From: Clostridium akagii DSM 12554
GTDB lineage: Bacteria > Bacillota > Clostridia > Clostridiales > Clostridiaceae
DNA: 64,000 nucleotides
Assembly (NCBI RefSeq): GCF_000686725.1
Contig: NZ_KK366007.1
Coordinates: 1 to 64,000 of the forward strand
Reading direction: 5' to 3'
Shown here: positions 37,583 through 48,132 of the stretch, piece after piece
Layout of the letters: every line of letters begins with the position of its first letter
Numbering within the stretch: position 1 is the first letter of the stretch
The notes under the pieces: model-generated
What the model was told of the DNA's origin: nothing
Seen by the model: the letters and a program-made list of their open reading frames with translations, nothing else
Database searches by the model: none
Translations under genes and position numbers: made by a program

Positions 37583-38899
37583 ATGTCAAAGCATCAAGCT
37601 ATTATAAATTATATTGGAACTATCGCAGAAGGAACAAAAATATCTGTAAGGACTATAGCTACTGAACTTGAGGTAAGTGAGGGTACGGCATATAGGGCAA
37701 TTAAAGAATGTGAAAATATGGGAATTGTTACTACTATTCCTAGGGTTGGAACCATTAAGATTGATAAGGTTGAAAAGAAGAGTATTGAGGTACTTAATTA
37801 CAGTGAAGTTTTAAATATAGTTGATGGCACAATACTTGGCGGCAAAAATGGAATTAATAAAACTTTGAATAAATTCGTCATAGCTGCAATGACATATGAT
37901 GCCGCAAAAAAATATATAAGTCCTGGATGCTTAATCATAGTTGGAAATAGAGAGGACATTCAAAAATTAGCATTAATAAACAATTGTGCTGTTTTAATAG
38001 TTGGAGGTTTTGAATGTACCGATTACATAAAAAAATTGGCAAATGAAAAACAATTTCCAGTTATATCCTCATCTTATGATAGTTTTACTATTGCTACCAT
38101 GATAAATAGGGCTATATCAGAAAGTTTAATAAAAAAAGAAATTATTTTAGTAGAAGATATTATGGAGACAAAAATTTATAGCATGAATGTAAATGATACT
38201 GTAAGTAAATGGAGTGAACTTGTTAAAAAAACTAAAAAAGATAAATATTTAGTAATGGATGATAAGGGCTTAGTTGTTGGGGTTATAACTCAGAAAGAAA
38301 TTAACTTTGATATTGAAACTAATAGTGATGAACCTATCAGCAAATTTATGAATAAGGATTTTATGACAGTTACATCAAAAACTACAGTAGCGTATGCTGC
38401 ACATATTATGGGATGGGAAGGTATAGAAATATGTCCCGTAATTGAGAATAAAAAATTACTAGGTATAGTGGATAGACAGGATGTAATAAAAGCACTACAA
38501 TATGCATTAAGGCAACCCCAAACAGGGGAGACGCTTGAAGACATGATCCTTAAGAACTTTGAGTATGAGCATAAGGAAGGAAAAATGCATTTTAAGGGTA
38601 AGATAGTTGCTCAAATGTTAGATGTTATTGGTATAGCATCATGGAGTTCTCTTAATATGTTACTGTCAACCATGGGTATAATGACTCTTAGAGAAAAAAA
38701 TAATGTTAATGTAGCTGTGGATAGTATTACTACATATTTTATGAAACCTGTTCAAATGGATAGTGAAATAGAGGTTTTTACTACTATAGTAGATATGGGA
38801 AGAACGTTTTGCAAGGTTGAGGTAAATATGTTTAGTGGAAATGAAAAATTGATATCTAAACTTATGTTATCAGCTAAAATTATTAAAAATAAGTATTGA
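37583..38899 (+). CDS. YtoI-like HTH-DRTGG-CBS-thioesterase protein
   Basis: A 438-residue multidomain regulator-like protein. A helix-turn-helix (about 15-60), a DRTGG domain (about 75-180), a CBS pair (about 190-310, with MDDKGLVVGVITQKE and IENKKLLGIVDRQDV) and a hotdog thioesterase-like domain (about 320-435) follow in order, matching Bacillus YtoI. CBS domains usually sense adenosine nucleotides such as ATP, AMP or c-di-AMP. The function is unknown. Its end comes 17 bases before the dnaE start, as ytoI lies near dnaE in Bacillus. Confidence 0.85.
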   Translation: MSKHQAIINYIGTIAEGTKISVRTIATELEVSEGTAYRAIKECENMGIVTTIPRVGTIKIDKVEKKSIEVLNYSEVLNIVDGTILGGKNGINKTLNKFVIAAMTYDAAKKYISPGCLIIVGNREDIQKLALINNCAVLIVGGFECTDYIKKLANEKQFPVISSSYDSFTIATMINRAISESLIKKEIILVEDIMETKIYSMNVNDTVSKWSELVKKTKKDKYLVMDDKGLVVGVITQKEINFDIETNSDEPISKFMNKDFMTVTSKTTVAYAAHIMGWEGIEICPVIENKKLLGIVDRQDVIKALQYALRQPQTGETLEDMILKNFEYEHKEGKMHFKGKIVAQMLDVIGIASWSSLNMLLSTMGIMTLREKNNVNVAVDSITTYFMKPVQMDSEIEVFTTIVDMGRTFCKVEVNMFSGNEKLISKLMLSAKIIKNKY

Positions 38900-38916
38900 A
38901 ATATAGGGGGTATTCA

Positions 38917-41900
38917 ATGAGCGAAGATTTTGTTCACCTTCATGTTCATACAGAGTATAGCCTTTTAGATGGTTCTGGAAAAATCACTAAGTTAATTGCT
39001 AGAGCTAAAGAGCTTGGAATGAAAAGTATGGCAATAACTGATCATGGTGCAATGTATGGAGTAGTGGATTTCTATAAGGCAGCAAAAGAGGCAGGTATTA
39101 AACCAATTATAGGTTGTGAAATTTATGTGGCAGGAAAATCCATGCACATAAAACAGCCAGACCCAGAAAATCATACATATCATTTGGTTCTCCTAGTTAA
39201 AAATGAAACCGGATATAAAAATCTTATGAAAATTGTTTCTGCTGCTTCTATTGATGGTTTTTACTATAAACCAAGAGTTGATCATGATTTCTTAAGGGAG
39301 CACAGTGAAGGTATTATTGCGTTAAGTGCATGTTTAGGTGGAGAGGTACAATCAAAAATTTTAAAAATGGGTAAAGAAGAGGCAGTAAAATCTGCACTTT
39401 TCTATAAAGAAACTTTCAAAGATGGTTTTTACTTGGAATTACAGTATCACGGTATGGATGAGCAACTTAGAGTAAATGAAGTACTTGTAGATATGTCCAA
39501 GGAATTAGATATACCATTAGTTGCAACTAATGATGTGCATTATATTAGAAATAGCGATTATAAATCCCATGACATATTGTTATGTATTCAGACGGCAAAA
39601 ACCGTGGATGACCAGAATAGAATGCGGTATGCTTCAGATCAGTTCTATTTGAAATCACCAGAAGAAATGTATAGCCAGTTTTCATATGTAAAAGAAGCAC
39701 TTGAGAATACTGTTAAAATAGCAGATCAGTGTAATTTTGATTATGAATTTCATAAGTCAAAACTTCCTAATTTCCCACTAGGAGAAGGGATAGATCATTA
39801 TGAATACATGAAGGAACTTTGTTATAAGGGACTTAATGAACTATATAGTGATATGACAAAGGAACTTACAGATAGGCTTGAATATGAATTAGATATAATT
39901 AAGACTATGGGTTATGTGGACTATTTTCTAATAGTTTGGGATTTTATAAGGTTTGCTAGAGAAAAGTTTATACCAACAGGTCCTGGAAGAGGAAGTGGAG
40001 CAGGGTCTATTGTAGCCTATACTCTTGGAATCACCAAAATTGACCCTATAAAATATAATCTTATATTTGAAAGATTTTTGAATCCGGAAAGAGTATCTAT
40101 GCCAGATATAGATTCGGATTTTTGTTATGAGAGAAGGCAAGAGGTTATAGATTATGTTGTTGAAAAGTACGGTAAAAATAATGTATCTCAAATTGTAACC
40201 TTTGGAACAATGGCACCTAGAGCTTGTATTAGGGATGTGGGAAGAGCCATGGACTATTCTTATGCTGAGGTTGATAGAATAGCAAAGATGATACCTAGCA
40301 TTCTAAATATAAGCATAGATAAGGCACTGGAGATAAATACTGAACTTAAGCAGATCTATGATGAAGAACCTAGAGTAAAAGCACTTATAGACGTTTCAAA
40401 AGATTTGGAAGGTCTTCCAAGACATACTTCAACTCATGCTGCGGGTGTAGTTATTGCATCACAGCCACTAGTTAATTTTGTGCCACTACTTAAAAATGAT
40501 GAGGCTATTGTGAGCCAATTTACCATGGGTACCCTAGAGGAACTTGGTCTTTTAAAAATGGATTTCCTTGGACTTAAAACTCTCACAGTTTTAAAGAATG
40601 CCATAACCATGATAAAAGATGGTAAAGGGATAACAATAGATTTAGATAATATAGATACTGATGATAAAAAAGTTTATAAGATGATTGGTGAAGGAAAAAC
40701 TGTAGGGGTGTTCCAGTTTGAATCACCGGGAATGACAAACTTTATGAAGGAACTTAAACCTGACAGTCTTGAGGATATAATAGCCGGAGTTAGTTTGTAT
40801 AGACCGGGTCCAATGAATGAGATCCCTAGATATATAAAAAATAAAAATAATCCATTGGAAGTAGAATATATAACACCAGAACTGGAACCAATACTGGGCG
40901 TTACTTATGGGTGTATGGTTTATCAAGAACAAGTAATGCAAATTGTAAGGGATTTAGCCGGATATTCTATGGGTAGAAGTGACCTTGTAAGGCGTGCAAT
41001 GTCTAAAAAAAAGCAGCATGTTATGGAAGAAGAAAGAAAGAATTTCGTCCATGGGATTGTTGATGCGGATGGTAACATTGAAGTAGCAGGGTGTCTTAGA
41101 AATGGTATTTCAGAGGTGGCAGCAAATAAAATATTTGATTCTATGATGGATTTTGCAAGTTACGCATTTAATAAATCTCATGCTGCGGCTTATGCATTGG
41201 TGGCATACCATACGGCGTACTTAATGAGATATTATCCAACAGAATTTATAGCGGCAATGTTAAACAGTGTTATGGGTATTAATGAAAAAGTGGCTTATTA
41301 TGTAAGATATACTAAAGAAATTAACATTGAGATTAAACCACCGGATATAAATGAAAGTTTTGCTAAGTTTACGGTTAATGGTGAGAGCATTCGTTTTGGT
41401 ATTGCATCAGTTAAAAATGTTGGATTTAATGTAATAGAGAGTATTGTAGCTACTCGCATTCAAAAAGGTAAGTTTGTGAGTTTTGTGGATTTTTGTAATA
41501 AAGCCGATATTGGAGTTGTGAATAAGAGAGCAGTAGAAAGCCTAATTAAGGCAGGAGCATTTGATTGCTTTAATGTTTATAGGTCAAAGCTTTCTGCAGT
41601 ATATGAAAAGATAATGGACGGCATTGGTGGCCAGAGGAAAAAAAATATTGATGGACAGATGAGTCTCTTTGAAGATTTTAGTAGCAAAGATGAACAGGAG
41701 ATGGATATAAAATATCCTGATATTAAAGAATTTGATAAAAAATATATTTTATCCATGGAAAAAGAAATGACAGGACTTTATATTTCAGGGCATCCACTGG
41801 ATGAATACGCAGAAACTCTTAACGCTGTTACCAATACTAAAATTTCAGATATAATAGTTGATGAATCCCTAGAAGTTGATGCACCTCTAGAAGTTAATGA

Positions 41901-42414
41901 AGCAGATGAAAACTTCAAGTTTCAAGATGGAGACAGGGTAGTAATTGGAGGAATAATAACAGAAGTTTCTAGAAAAATTACAAAGAAAAACACTATGATG
42001 GCTTTCATAAAGATTGAAGACATATATGGTGAAATTGAAATTGTAGTTTTTCCAAAGGTATTAGATAAGAGTAATACTTTAATTAATGAAGATGGATTGG
42101 TTATAATAAAAGGTAGAGTGAGTATTAGAGAAGAGGAACAGCCTAAAATACTTGCTGAGGAAATTAAACCTCTTGTGAAAGTCAACGATACAAAAGTTTA
42201 TGTGCAAATTGAAGAAGCAAAACAGGTTAGAGCTACGATAAGTGAAATAAGTGGAGCTTTATCTGAATTTAGCGGAAGTACACCTATTTATATTTGTACT
42301 AAAAAAGAAAGAAAAAAATTTTTACTTCCAGATAACCTTTGGATAGATGAAGAAATTGAGGCGTTGAATTTCCTTAGAAAAAGGTTTGGAGAGGAAAATG
42401 TAAAAGTTATTTAA
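38917..42414 (+). CDS. dnaE: DNA polymerase III alpha subunit (DnaE)
   Basis: A replicative polymerase of 1165 residues. The N-terminal PHP domain begins LHVHTEYSLLDG. The catalytic aspartates are in PDIDSDF near residue 395, followed by KYGKNNVSQIVTFGTMAPRA. A helix-hairpin-helix region and an OB-fold (VVIGGIITEVSRKITKKN) close the protein. The ATG at 38917 has AGGGGGT before it. In clostridia DnaE works with PolC, which is not in this window. A long stem terminator follows. Confidence 0.97.
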   Translation: MSEDFVHLHVHTEYSLLDGSGKITKLIARAKELGMKSMAITDHGAMYGVVDFYKAAKEAGIKPIIGCEIYVAGKSMHIKQPDPENHTYHLVLLVKNETGYKNLMKIVSAASIDGFYYKPRVDHDFLREHSEGIIALSACLGGEVQSKILKMGKEEAVKSALFYKETFKDGFYLELQYHGMDEQLRVNEVLVDMSKELDIPLVATNDVHYIRNSDYKSHDILLCIQTAKTVDDQNRMRYASDQFYLKSPEEMYSQFSYVKEALENTVKIADQCNFDYEFHKSKLPNFPLGEGIDHYEYMKELCYKGLNELYSDMTKELTDRLEYELDIIKTMGYVDYFLIVWDFIRFAREKFIPTGPGRGSGAGSIVAYTLGITKIDPIKYNLIFERFLNPERVSMPDIDSDFCYERRQEVIDYVVEKYGKNNVSQIVTFGTMAPRACIRDVGRAMDYSYAEVDRIAKMIPSILNISIDKALEINTELKQIYDEEPRVKALIDVSKDLEGLPRHTSTHAAGVVIASQPLVNFVPLLKNDEAIVSQFTMGTLEELGLLKMDFLGLKTLTVLKNAITMIKDGKGITIDLDNIDTDDKKVYKMIGEGKTVGVFQFESPGMTNFMKELKPDSLEDIIAGVSLYRPGPMNEIPRYIKNKNNPLEVEYITPELEPILGVTYGCMVYQEQVMQIVRDLAGYSMGRSDLVRRAMSKKKQHVMEEERKNFVHGIVDADGNIEVAGCLRNGISEVAANKIFDSMMDFASYAFNKSHAAAYALVAYHTAYLMRYYPTEFIAAMLNSVMGINEKVAYYVRYTKEINIEIKPPDINESFAKFTVNGESIRFGIASVKNVGFNVIESIVATRIQKGKFVSFVDFCNKADIGVVNKRAVESLIKAGAFDCFNVYRSKLSAVYEKIMDGIGGQRKKNIDGQMSLFEDFSSKDEQEMDIKYPDIKEFDKKYILSMEKEMTGLYISGHPLDEYAETLNAVTNTKISDIIVDESLEVDAPLEVNEADENFKFQDGDRVVIGGIITEVSRKITKKNTMMAFIKIEDIYGEIEIVVFPKVLDKSNTLINEDGLVIIKGRVSIREEEQPKILAEEIKPLVKVNDTKVYVQIEEAKQVRATISEISGALSEFSGSTPIYICTKKERKKFLLPDNLWIDEEIEALNFLRKRFGEENVKVI

Positions 42415-42427
42415 AATTAGGAATAGT

Positions 42428-42466
42428 CAATAAAATAGTAAACTAGTATTCTAGTCTATTTTATTG
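42428..42466 (+). terminator. Hairpin after dnaE
   Basis: CAATAAAATAG pairs with CTATTTTATTG, and within it ACTAG pairs with CTAGT around TATT. There is no clear T-run beyond it. Confidence 0.65.
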
Positions 42467-42553
42467 GTTATGCCTTATTATAAAATACTGAGTATATAAT
42501 TCTACAACTTACATAAAATAATTATTAAATTGTGTTATATTTTGTTTAAACCA

Positions 42554-42582
42554 TTGAAGTTTTTCCTAATTTCAATTAGAAT
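42554..42582 (+). promoter_or_regulatory. Predicted pfkA-pyk promoter
   Basis: TTGAAG (42554-42559), a 17-base spacer and TAGAAT (42577-42582). The 5' untranslated region would be close to 100 bases. Confidence 0.45.
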
Positions 42583-42645
42583 TGTATAGGTAGGTAAGTG
42601 TTTGTAATGGAAATATCAATTACTTTGGCAATTTTATAAAATATG

Positions 42646-42664
42646 TGGGACAAGTTTAGTCCCA
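42646..42664 (+). promoter_or_regulatory. GGGAC inverted repeat ahead of pfkA
   Basis: TGGGAC-N7-GTCCCA lies 22 bases before the pfkA start and just ahead of the ribosome binding site. It could be an operator for a DeoR/CggR-like repressor (CggR operators contain GGGAC and GTCC elements) or an RNA stem that affects translation. Confidence 0.4.
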
Positions 42665-42686
42665 AGTGGTCGTAGGAGGTATATGT

Positions 42687-43646
42687 ATGAAAACTATTGC
42701 TGTATTGACAAGTGGAGGAGACGCACCTGGTATGAACGCGGCTATAAGAGCTGTGGTGAGAACTGCACTAGACAAGGGAATCAAGGTAATGGGAGTTAAG
42801 AGAGGCTATAGTGGCTTAATTAACGGCGAACTCTTTGAAATGAAGAGATATGATGTATCTGATATAATACAAAGAGGTGGAACTGTTTTAAGAACTGCTA
42901 GATGTGCTGAATTTCTTACTGATGAAGGAAGAAGAAAAGCTGCTGGCGTACTTAAAGTATTTGGAGTTGACGGACTAGTAGTTATAGGCGGTAATGGTTC
43001 TTTTATGGGAGCGCAAAAACTATCAAAACTTGGGGTAGCTACAGTTGGTATTCCAGGAACTATTGATAATGATTTACCATATACAGATTACACATTAGGA
43101 TTTGATACTACTTTAAACACAGTATTAGATGCTATAAATAAAATAAGAGATACATCTACATCCCATGAAAGAGTAAGTATAATTGAAGTAATGGGAAGAG
43201 ACTGTGGAGACATAGCATTATATTCTGGTATTGCAGGTGGAGCAGAGTCTGTAATAGTGCCAGAAAAAGGTTATGACTTTAATGAGTTGTGTAGAAGTAT
43301 ACTTGAAGGAAAATTAAAGGGAAAAATGCATAATCTAATTATTGTTGCAGAAGGTATCGGTGGTTCAGCAGAACTAGCTAAAAAAGTTGAGGAAGTTACC
43401 GGTATAGAGACAAGAGCAACAATACTCGGACATATTCAAAGAGGTGGAAGTCCATCTTCTTTTGACAGAATGCTTGCATCTAGAATGGGTGTTAGAGCTG
43501 TTGAGGTTCTAATTGAAGGAGAATCATCAAGAGTTATTGGAATAAGAGAAAATAAAATAACTGATGATGATATAGATGAAGCTTTAGCAATGCCAAGAAT
43601 ATTTGATGAATCACTATATGAAATATCAAAAATGCTTTCAAAATAG
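42687..43646 (+). CDS. pfkA: ATP-dependent 6-phosphofructokinase
   Basis: Commits fructose 6-phosphate to glycolysis. The 319-residue protein has [15 protein letters not shown], with ATP-binding GGNGSFMGA and the catalytic [19 protein letters not shown]. The [15 protein letters not shown] stretch and the allosteric-site residues of bacterial PfkA are present. The ATG at 42687 is preferred over an upstream GTG because AGGAGG precedes it. It is followed by pyk 48 bases later, the usual pfkA-pyk operon of Firmicutes. Confidence 0.97.
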   Translation: MKTIAVLTSGGDAPGMNAAIRAVVRTALDKGIKVMGVKRGYSGLINGELFEMKRYDVSDIIQRGGTVLRTARCAEFLTDEGRRKAAGVLKVFGVDGLVVIGGNGSFMGAQKLSKLGVATVGIPGTIDNDLPYTDYTLGFDTTLNTVLDAINKIRDTSTSHERVSIIEVMGRDCGDIALYSGIAGGAESVIVPEKGYDFNELCRSILEGKLKGKMHNLIIVAEGIGGSAELAKKVEEVTGIETRATILGHIQRGGSPSSFDRMLASRMGVRAVEVLIEGESSRVIGIRENKITDDDIDEALAMPRIFDESLYEISKMLSK

Positions 43647-43694
43647 GATTTATCAAAGATATAATATAAAATAAGAACATAAGGAGAAATAAAA

Positions 43695-45125
43695 ATGCAA
43701 AAGACTAAAATGATTTTTACAGTAGGACCAGCAAGTGAAACAGACGAGGTAGTATCAAAATTAATTGAAGCTGGAATGAGCGCTTCAAGACATAATTTTT
43801 CACATGGTGACCATGAAGAACATAGAGGAAGAATGCTACTTGTTAAAAAACTAAGAGCAAAATATAATAAACCTATAGCTATTATTTTAGACACTAAAGG
43901 ACCAGAAATAAGAACTCATAATTTTGATGGTGGAAAATTAGAATTACAAAAAGGAAATAAATTCACTGTAGTTTGTAATGAAGAAGTTCTTGGAGATGCA
44001 ACAAAATGTTCAATAACATATACAGATCTTTATAAGGATGTTAAAAAAGGAAGCACAATTCTTATAGATGATGGTCTTGTTGGATTAACAGTTGACTCTA
44101 TAGAAGGAACAAACATTATATGTACAGTAGCTAATACTGGAATGGTAGGAAGTCATAAAGGAATTAATGTTCCTAACGTTTCAATAAAACTTCCAGCTAT
44201 GACTGATAAAGATAAGGGCGATTTAATATTTGGATGTGAAATGGAAGTTGATGCAGTTGCAGCTTCATTTATAAGAAAAGCAGCAGATGTTATTGCAATA
44301 AGAAAAGTTTTAAAAGAAAATGGCGGAGAGCACATACAAATATATTCAAAAGTAGAAAATCAAGAAGGCGTTGATAATATAGATGAAATTATCGAAGCTT
44401 CTGATGGTGTAATGGTAGCAAGAGGAGACATGGGAGTTGAAATTCCAATTGAAATGGTTCCACTTACACAAAAGATGATAATTAAAAAATGTAACGCAGC
44501 AGGAAAAGTTGTTATAACTGCTACTCAGATGCTTGATTCTATGATAAGAAATCCAAGACCAACAAGAGCAGAAGCTTCAGACATAGCAAATGCTATATTC
44601 GATGGTACAGATGCAATAATGCTTAGTGGTGAAAGTGCTAATGGAGCATATCCAGTAGAAGCTGCACAAACTATGGCTAAAATTGCAATAGCTGCTGAAA
44701 AACAATTAGATTACAAAGAAGTTCTTAAAAAGAAAAGACAAACTCCAATCACAAATGTTGCAGATGCAATAAGCCTTGCGACTTGTGAAACAGCTAGCGA
44801 ACTTAATGTTGCTGCTATAGTTACTGCTACTCAAACTGGAAGCACAGCAAGAATGGTAGCTAAATATAAATCACAAGCTCCAGTTATTGCAGTTACACCA
44901 GATGAAAAAGTTGCTAGATCATTAGCGCTTAGCTTTGGAGTATATCCAATAGTTGCTCCAAAGGTTGTATCTACTGATGCATTAATAGTTGAATCAGTAA
45001 AGAAAGCTAAAGAATATAATTTTGTTAAAGATGGTGATTTAGTTGTTGTTGCAGCTGGAATACAAGTTCAATTAGCTGGATCAACAAATATGCTTAAAGT
45101 TCATGTAGTTGGATCTGAAAAATAA
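43695..45125 (+). CDS. pyk: Pyruvate kinase
   Basis: Makes ATP and pyruvate from phosphoenolpyruvate. The 476-residue protein has the ASRHNFSHG opening with the FSHG core, DTKGPEIRTH, the catalytic motif MVARGDMGVEIP and the Lys-containing ATQMLDSMIRNPRPTRAE. It ends after the effector domain and lacks the extra PEP-utiliser-like domain of Bacillus pyruvate kinase. Codon use is strongly biased to a few codons, as for a highly expressed gene. A strong terminator follows. Confidence 0.97.
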   Translation: MQKTKMIFTVGPASETDEVVSKLIEAGMSASRHNFSHGDHEEHRGRMLLVKKLRAKYNKPIAIILDTKGPEIRTHNFDGGKLELQKGNKFTVVCNEEVLGDATKCSITYTDLYKDVKKGSTILIDDGLVGLTVDSIEGTNIICTVANTGMVGSHKGINVPNVSIKLPAMTDKDKGDLIFGCEMEVDAVAASFIRKAADVIAIRKVLKENGGEHIQIYSKVENQEGVDNIDEIIEASDGVMVARGDMGVEIPIEMVPLTQKMIIKKCNAAGKVVITATQMLDSMIRNPRPTRAEASDIANAIFDGTDAIMLSGESANGAYPVEAAQTMAKIAIAAEKQLDYKEVLKKKRQTPITNVADAISLATCETASELNVAAIVTATQTGSTARMVAKYKSQAPVIAVTPDEKVARSLALSFGVYPIVAPKVVSTDALIVESVKKAKEYNFVKDGDLVVVAAGIQVQLAGSTNMLKVHVVGSEK

Positions 45126-45142
45126 TCCTACTCCATAAAAAT

Positions 45143-45190
45143 AAGTGGCTATGGCAAAGTGATTTAATCAGTTTGTCGTAGCCACTTTTT
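45143..45190 (+). terminator. Terminator after pyk
   Basis: AAGTGGCTA pairs with TAGCCACTT and is followed by TTTT; an inner CAAA/TTTG pair extends the stem. Confidence 0.88.
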
Positions 45191-45223
45191 TATTTAAATA
45201 GAGTGAATGTATAAAATTACATA

Positions 45224-45314
45224 TTGTGGATAAAATAATATAATGATAAAATATAAGAGAATATTGATAAAATGGCAACTGATTCTATTTGCACCCTTGT
45301 GGTGCACTTTTTTT
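45224..45314 (+). ncRNA. Possible short transcript or leader before the DUF1540 gene
   Basis: A TATAAT near 45239 is followed by an intrinsic terminator: TGCACC pairs with GGTGCA around five bases (45290-45306) and a T-run to 45314. The terminator lies upstream of the DUF1540 gene and well after the pyk terminator, so it would end a transcript of about 60 to 70 bases. No coding frame is evident. Confidence 0.35.
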
Positions 45315-45405
45315 ACCTAAATTTCCTGAATAAAATTGCTTATTAAAGTAAAACATAAGACTATATTTAATTTAGTATTTACAACTTTAAATGAGGTGAT
45401 AATAT

Positions 45406-45774
45406 ATGTCGGATTTAATATGTAGTGCTGTAAGTTGCATATATAACATAAATGGAGTGTTATGTTCCGCTAGAAATGTACATATAGGGATTAAAGGGAT
45501 AAGCAATAACATTGAAGACACAGATTGTGAAACTTATTTAAATAGAAATTTAAAAAATACATTGACAAGTATTGTGAATACAAACTTAATAGGAGAAGTA
45601 AAACAGATTGTGAGCAGTAATGAAATAGAGATGAGTCCTCAAGTGATTTGTGATGCCAAGCAGTGTACTTACAATAGTGGCGATTTGTGCGTTGCAAAGC
45701 GTGTTCAAATATATGGATTAAAATGTGAGGACAGTAGGTGTACTAAATGTGAGGTGTTCGTTTCAAAATCATAA
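45406..45774 (+). CDS. Protein with two DUF1540 domains
   Basis: A 122-residue protein built of two copies of the cysteine-rich DUF1540 module. The first (about 3-45) has ICSAVSCIYNINGVLCSA and a late DTDCETY. The second (about 80-120) has ICDAKQCTYNSGDLCVA and TKCEVF. The spaced cysteines suggest metal or disulfide binding. DUF1540 proteins are found in spore-forming Firmicutes, sometimes in spores; their role is unknown. GAGGTG precedes the ATG. Confidence 0.88.
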   Translation: MSDLICSAVSCIYNINGVLCSARNVHIGIKGISNNIEDTDCETYLNRNLKNTLTSIVNTNLIGEVKQIVSSNEIEMSPQVICDAKQCTYNSGDLCVAKRVQIYGLKCEDSRCTKCEVFVSKS

Positions 45775-45850
45775 TTTCATGAAAATTCACTTATATGATA
45801 TAATTAATTCACTTGCATTATAATCAATTTTATTTGGAAAGGTGAAAAAA

Positions 45851-47242
45851 ATGAAAAAAAATGTTCCGGTTCTTAAAAATGAAACTTATACTATTAATAT
45901 AGATGCTCATGGATATGAAGGTGAAGGAATTGGCAGAATAGAAGATTTTACAATCTTTGTTAAAAATGCCATTGCAGGAGAACAAGTTCAGACACAAATA
46001 TTAAAAGTTAATAAGAATTTTGCTTTTGGTAAGATTATAAAAATAATAAAAAAATCAGAAAACAGAGATCAGCCAATATGCCCAATATACAATAAATGTG
46101 GAGGGTGTAATCTGCAACATTTAAAATACAGAGCTCAACTTGATTTTAAGAAAAAAAGAGTGGAGGATTGCATTGAAAGAATAGGAAAATTGAAAATTGT
46201 AAGTCTTGGATATGATGGGATAAATATCCACGAAACCATCGGAATGGAAAACCCATATAGATACAGGAACAAAGCACAGCTACCAATTTCAAATCTAGGC
46301 GGCGAAGCTGTGATTGGATTTTATTCACCAAGGAGTCATGATATAATTCCTATGGAGCATTGTTATATTCAGTGCGAAGCCTTTGATGATATAATAAAAT
46401 TGGTTAAAACTTGGATTAATAAATATAATATATCTACCTATGATGAAAAAAATGGACAAGGAATATTAAGGCACTTAATGGTTAGAAAATCTTTTAGAAC
46501 TGGCGAAGTTATGGTGGTGATTGTTGTGAATTCTAATGAATTACCACACTCAGATGAACTTATCCATGTTTTAACGGAAAACATAAGTGACGTAAAAAGT
46601 GTGATTCAAAATATTAATAAAAAAGCTACAAATGTTATTTTAGGGCAAAAGTGTATAACATTATTTGGACAAGATAAAATAGTTGATACAATTGACGGCT
46701 ATAGTTTTGATATATCGCCATTATCATTTTTTCAAGTTAACCCAAAGCAAACAGAAATATTATACAAAAAAGTTTTAGAGTATGCAAATTTAAGTGGTAA
46801 TGAAATTGTATTTGATGCTTATTGTGGCACTGGTACCATATCCTTATTTTTATCACAAAAGGCTAAAAAAGTGTATGGTGTAGAAATTATTAAAGAAGCT
46901 ATTGATAATGCTAAAGCAAATGCTATTGAAAATAAAATTAAAAATACTGAATTTATTGTTGGAGAGGCAGAGGAAGTAATTCCACAGCTTATAAACAAGG
47001 GTATTAATGCAGAGGTGGTTGTAGTAGACCCTCCAAGAAAAGGTTGTGCACAATCACTTCTAGAGGCTATAGCAAGCATGAAACCAAATAGAATTGTATA
47101 TGTGTCCTGTGATCCTGGAACTTTAGCTAGAGATCTTAGTATCCTAGATGGCTTAGGTTATGAAACCATTGAAATTCAGCCGGTAGATATGTTTCCACAG
47201 ACTTCACATGTAGAGAATGTAGTGAAGATAGTGAGAAAATAG
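45851..47242 (+). CDS. 23S rRNA (uracil-C5)-methyltransferase, RlmD/RlmCD type
   Basis: A SAM-dependent m5U methyltransferase of the RumA/TrmA family, 463 residues. An N-terminal TRAM domain (about 10-65) is followed by the [4Fe-4S] cysteines in [10 protein letters not shown] and a later Cys. The Rossmann methyltransferase domain has [36 protein letters not shown] and the nucleophile motif [13 protein letters not shown]. In Bacillus the equivalent RlmCD modifies U747 and U1939. ATG at 45851 suits the AAAGGTGA site. Confidence 0.93.
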   Translation: MKKNVPVLKNETYTINIDAHGYEGEGIGRIEDFTIFVKNAIAGEQVQTQILKVNKNFAFGKIIKIIKKSENRDQPICPIYNKCGGCNLQHLKYRAQLDFKKKRVEDCIERIGKLKIVSLGYDGINIHETIGMENPYRYRNKAQLPISNLGGEAVIGFYSPRSHDIIPMEHCYIQCEAFDDIIKLVKTWINKYNISTYDEKNGQGILRHLMVRKSFRTGEVMVVIVVNSNELPHSDELIHVLTENISDVKSVIQNINKKATNVILGQKCITLFGQDKIVDTIDGYSFDISPLSFFQVNPKQTEILYKKVLEYANLSGNEIVFDAYCGTGTISLFLSQKAKKVYGVEIIKEAIDNAKANAIENKIKNTEFIVGEAEEVIPQLINKGINAEVVVVDPPRKGCAQSLLEAIASMKPNRIVYVSCDPGTLARDLSILDGLGYETIEIQPVDMFPQTSHVENVVKIVRK

Positions 47243-47352
47243 TGTCGTAACAAAGGAATTAGAAAATTTTTAATGAAATAGACTTTGATGTTGGTTCCCC
47301 CAGACGGATGTTTGAGGGAATTTTATGTTAGAAACGAGGGAGGTGATGAAAT

Positions 47353-48132
47353 GTGAGACTAGATAAATTTTTAGCACAATCAGACCTTGGAATGAGGAAA
47401 AGAGTTAGGGATTATGTTAAAGATGGCTGTGTGAAGGTAAATGGAGAAGTGATATGGGAACCTGCAATAGAGATTAATGAAAGTTCTGATGTTATTGAAT
47501 ATCTTGGTAAAGTAATTGTTTATACTGGAAAAGTATATTATATGTTTAATAAACCTGCTGGCTGCGTTACCGCAAGAAAAGATGCAGTTAATAAAACAGT
47601 ATTTGATTATTTCGATAATGAAAACATGAACGGAATATTTCATGTTGGAAGATTAGACAAAGATACGGAAGGATTGCTACTGCTTACCAATGATGGTGAA
47701 TTTGAGCGTAAATTAATGGACCCACAAAACCATGTTGAAAAAACTTATTTCTTTTGGGCTTTGGGGTCATTAGATAAGGAAGATATAAAACAACTAGAGC
47801 AAGGAATTTCTCTAGGAAAAGGTAAAATACAAACGGCACCTAGTAAAATAGAAGTGCAAAAAAATGGTCTATATAAAGAGTTTGAACAAGAAATGGCTTC
47901 TGAGAATCTGTGCAATATAAACCAAAACTATTATAACCTGCCCGCGGTTTCTGGATATCTCACTATTTCGGAGGGACGTAATCACCAAGTAAAACGTATG
48001 TTAAAGGCTGTAGGCTGTTATGTTCTATACTTAAAAAGAGTTTCCATTGGAGCACTCAAGTTAGATGATTCACTGGAAAGAGGACAGTATAGGCATTTAG
48101 CCCTTAGCGAAGACGAGTGCAACGAAGTCTGA
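47353..48132 (+). CDS. RsuA/RluB-family rRNA pseudouridine synthase
   Basis: A 259-residue pseudouridine synthase with an N-terminal S4 RNA-binding domain (RLDKFLAQSDLGMRK) and the catalytic aspartate in GRLDKDTEGLLLLTNDG. A GRNHQVKRMLKAVG motif is near the C-terminus. The length and form suit RsuA (16S U516), though an RluB-type target is possible. The GTG start overlaps an ATGTGA start-stop pair just after GGGAGGTGATG. The C-terminal SEDECNEV and the stop codon are part of a 55-bp repeat that recurs 136 bases downstream. Confidence 0.9.
   Translation: MRLDKFLAQSDLGMRKRVRDYVKDGCVKVNGEVIWEPAIEINESSDVIEYLGKVIVYTGKVYYMFNKPAGCVTARKDAVNKTVFDYFDNENMNGIFHVGRLDKDTEGLLLLTNDGEFERKLMDPQNHVEKTYFFWALGSLDKEDIKQLEQGISLGKGKIQTAPSKIEVQKNGLYKEFEQEMASENLCNINQNYYNLPAVSGYLTISEGRNHQVKRMLKAVGCYVLYLKRVSIGALKLDDSLERGQYRHLALSEDECNEV

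Noticed and set aside
43436-43894. A 152-codon antisense frame across the pfkA-pyk junction
   Set aside because: It overlaps two conserved glycolytic genes and their ribosome binding site and shows no family features.
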